Below, one piece after another: positions 5,854 to 6,047 of a DNA stretch of 6,047 nt. Within the stretch, counting starts at the first letter, position 1. The number at the start of each line of letters is the position of its first letter. The stretch comes from an uncultured Clostridia bacterium (GTDB taxonomy: Bacteria > Bacillota > Clostridia > Lachnospirales > Lachnospiraceae). Below the pieces are notes generated by a model. The model had not been told where the DNA came from and did no database searches. It worked only from the letters and a program-made list of their open reading frames with translations. A program made the position numbers and the translations under genes. The stretch covers positions 1-6,047 of the forward strand of contig CALASV010000016.1 of assembly GCA_937888895.1 (NCBI GenBank). The letters run 5' to 3'.

Positions 5854-6047
5854 TGAAAAAAGGCGAAGAATATTGTGGTATTGTAGAAAAAGTAGAATTT
5901 CCAAATAAGGGAATTGTGAATATAGAAGATAGAAAAGTGATTGTAAAAAATACGATTCCGGGGCAAAATATTCGGTTTCGTATTTCCAAACTTCGCAGGG
6001 GACGAGGAGAAGGAACCTTATTAGAAGTAATAGAAAAAATGTGCTAT
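5853..6047 (+). CDS. rlmD: 23S rRNA (uracil-C5)-methyltransferase, RlmD/RumA type, N-terminal TRAM domain only (runs off window)
   Basis: The first 65 codons of a gene that continues past the window. The translation begins MKKGEEYCGIVEKVEFPNKG and contains VKNTIPGQNIRFRISKLRRG, then EGTLLEVIEK. This is the TRAM RNA-binding beta-barrel that opens class I SAM-dependent rRNA uracil-5-methyltransferases, with the PNKG, PGQ and basic-loop features of the Firmicutes RlmD/RlmCD group. The iron-sulfur cysteines, SAM site and catalytic Cys lie downstream and cannot be checked. The known role of the family is methylation of U1939 (and in some Gram-positives also U747) of 23S rRNA. The ATG at 5853 overlaps the CYTH stop by one base, with AAAGGA (5841-5846) as ribosome binding site, so translation is probably coupled. 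MiaB-like and TrmA-like proteins also use TRAM domains, but an N-terminal TRAM with these motifs favours RlmD. Confidence 0.8.
   Translation, partial: MKKGEEYCGIVEKVEFPNKGIVNIEDRKVIVKNTIPGQNIRFRISKLRRGRGEGTLLEVIEKMCY

Noticed and set aside
5789..5989. Minus-strand open frame of 66 residues
   Set aside because: It spans the CYTH/rlmD junction opposite two recognisable coding regions and shows no family features.

Overview
The window comes from an AT-rich Gram-positive anaerobe, most likely a clostridium of the Lachnospiraceae/Lachnospirales type. This rests on the A/T-heavy codon choice, strong AGGAGG-type ribosome binding sites, a Firmicutes-style OppD/OppF pair, a DUF3899-like membrane protein and a CYTH protein next to an RlmD-type rRNA methyltransferase. 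The family assignment of the host is inference; no rRNA or other marker gene is present.

Layout. Positions 1-3055 hold the end of an oligopeptide ABC transporter operon: a 5'-truncated oppD overlapping oppF by 8 bp, closed by a clear intrinsic terminator (3065-3120). Both ATPases carry extra sequence next to the Q-loop: about 380 residues in OppD and about 70 residues in OppF. Positions 3161-4451 hold a two-gene unit, a three-helix DUF3899-like membrane protein and a 295-residue two-domain GNAT acetyltransferase, ending in a hairpin that overlaps the GNAT stop codon. Converging on it from the minus strand is a 194-residue lipoprotein (4507-5091) that is nearly all low-complexity Asn/Thr/Gly sequence plus a short near-heptad repeat. 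A 243-bp divergent intergenic region separates its start from a plus-strand unit made of a CYTH-domain phosphatase-like protein (5335-5853) and the first 65 codons of a TRAM-domain 23S rRNA uracil methyltransferase (5853 to the window end), joined by a TAATG stop/start overlap.

How they work together. OppD and OppF are the two nucleotide-binding subunits of one peptide importer; the permease and binding-protein genes would lie upstream, outside the window. The other genes look like ordinary chromosomal housekeeping or accessory genes. I see no CRISPR array, transposase, integrase, toxin-antitoxin pair, phage gene, tRNA or rRNA, and no convincing evidence for a new multi-gene system. The features most worth a second look are the large OppD insertion, the matching but smaller OppF insertion, the GNAT fusion with a possible degenerate HAD-like N-terminus, and the repeat-built lipoprotein.
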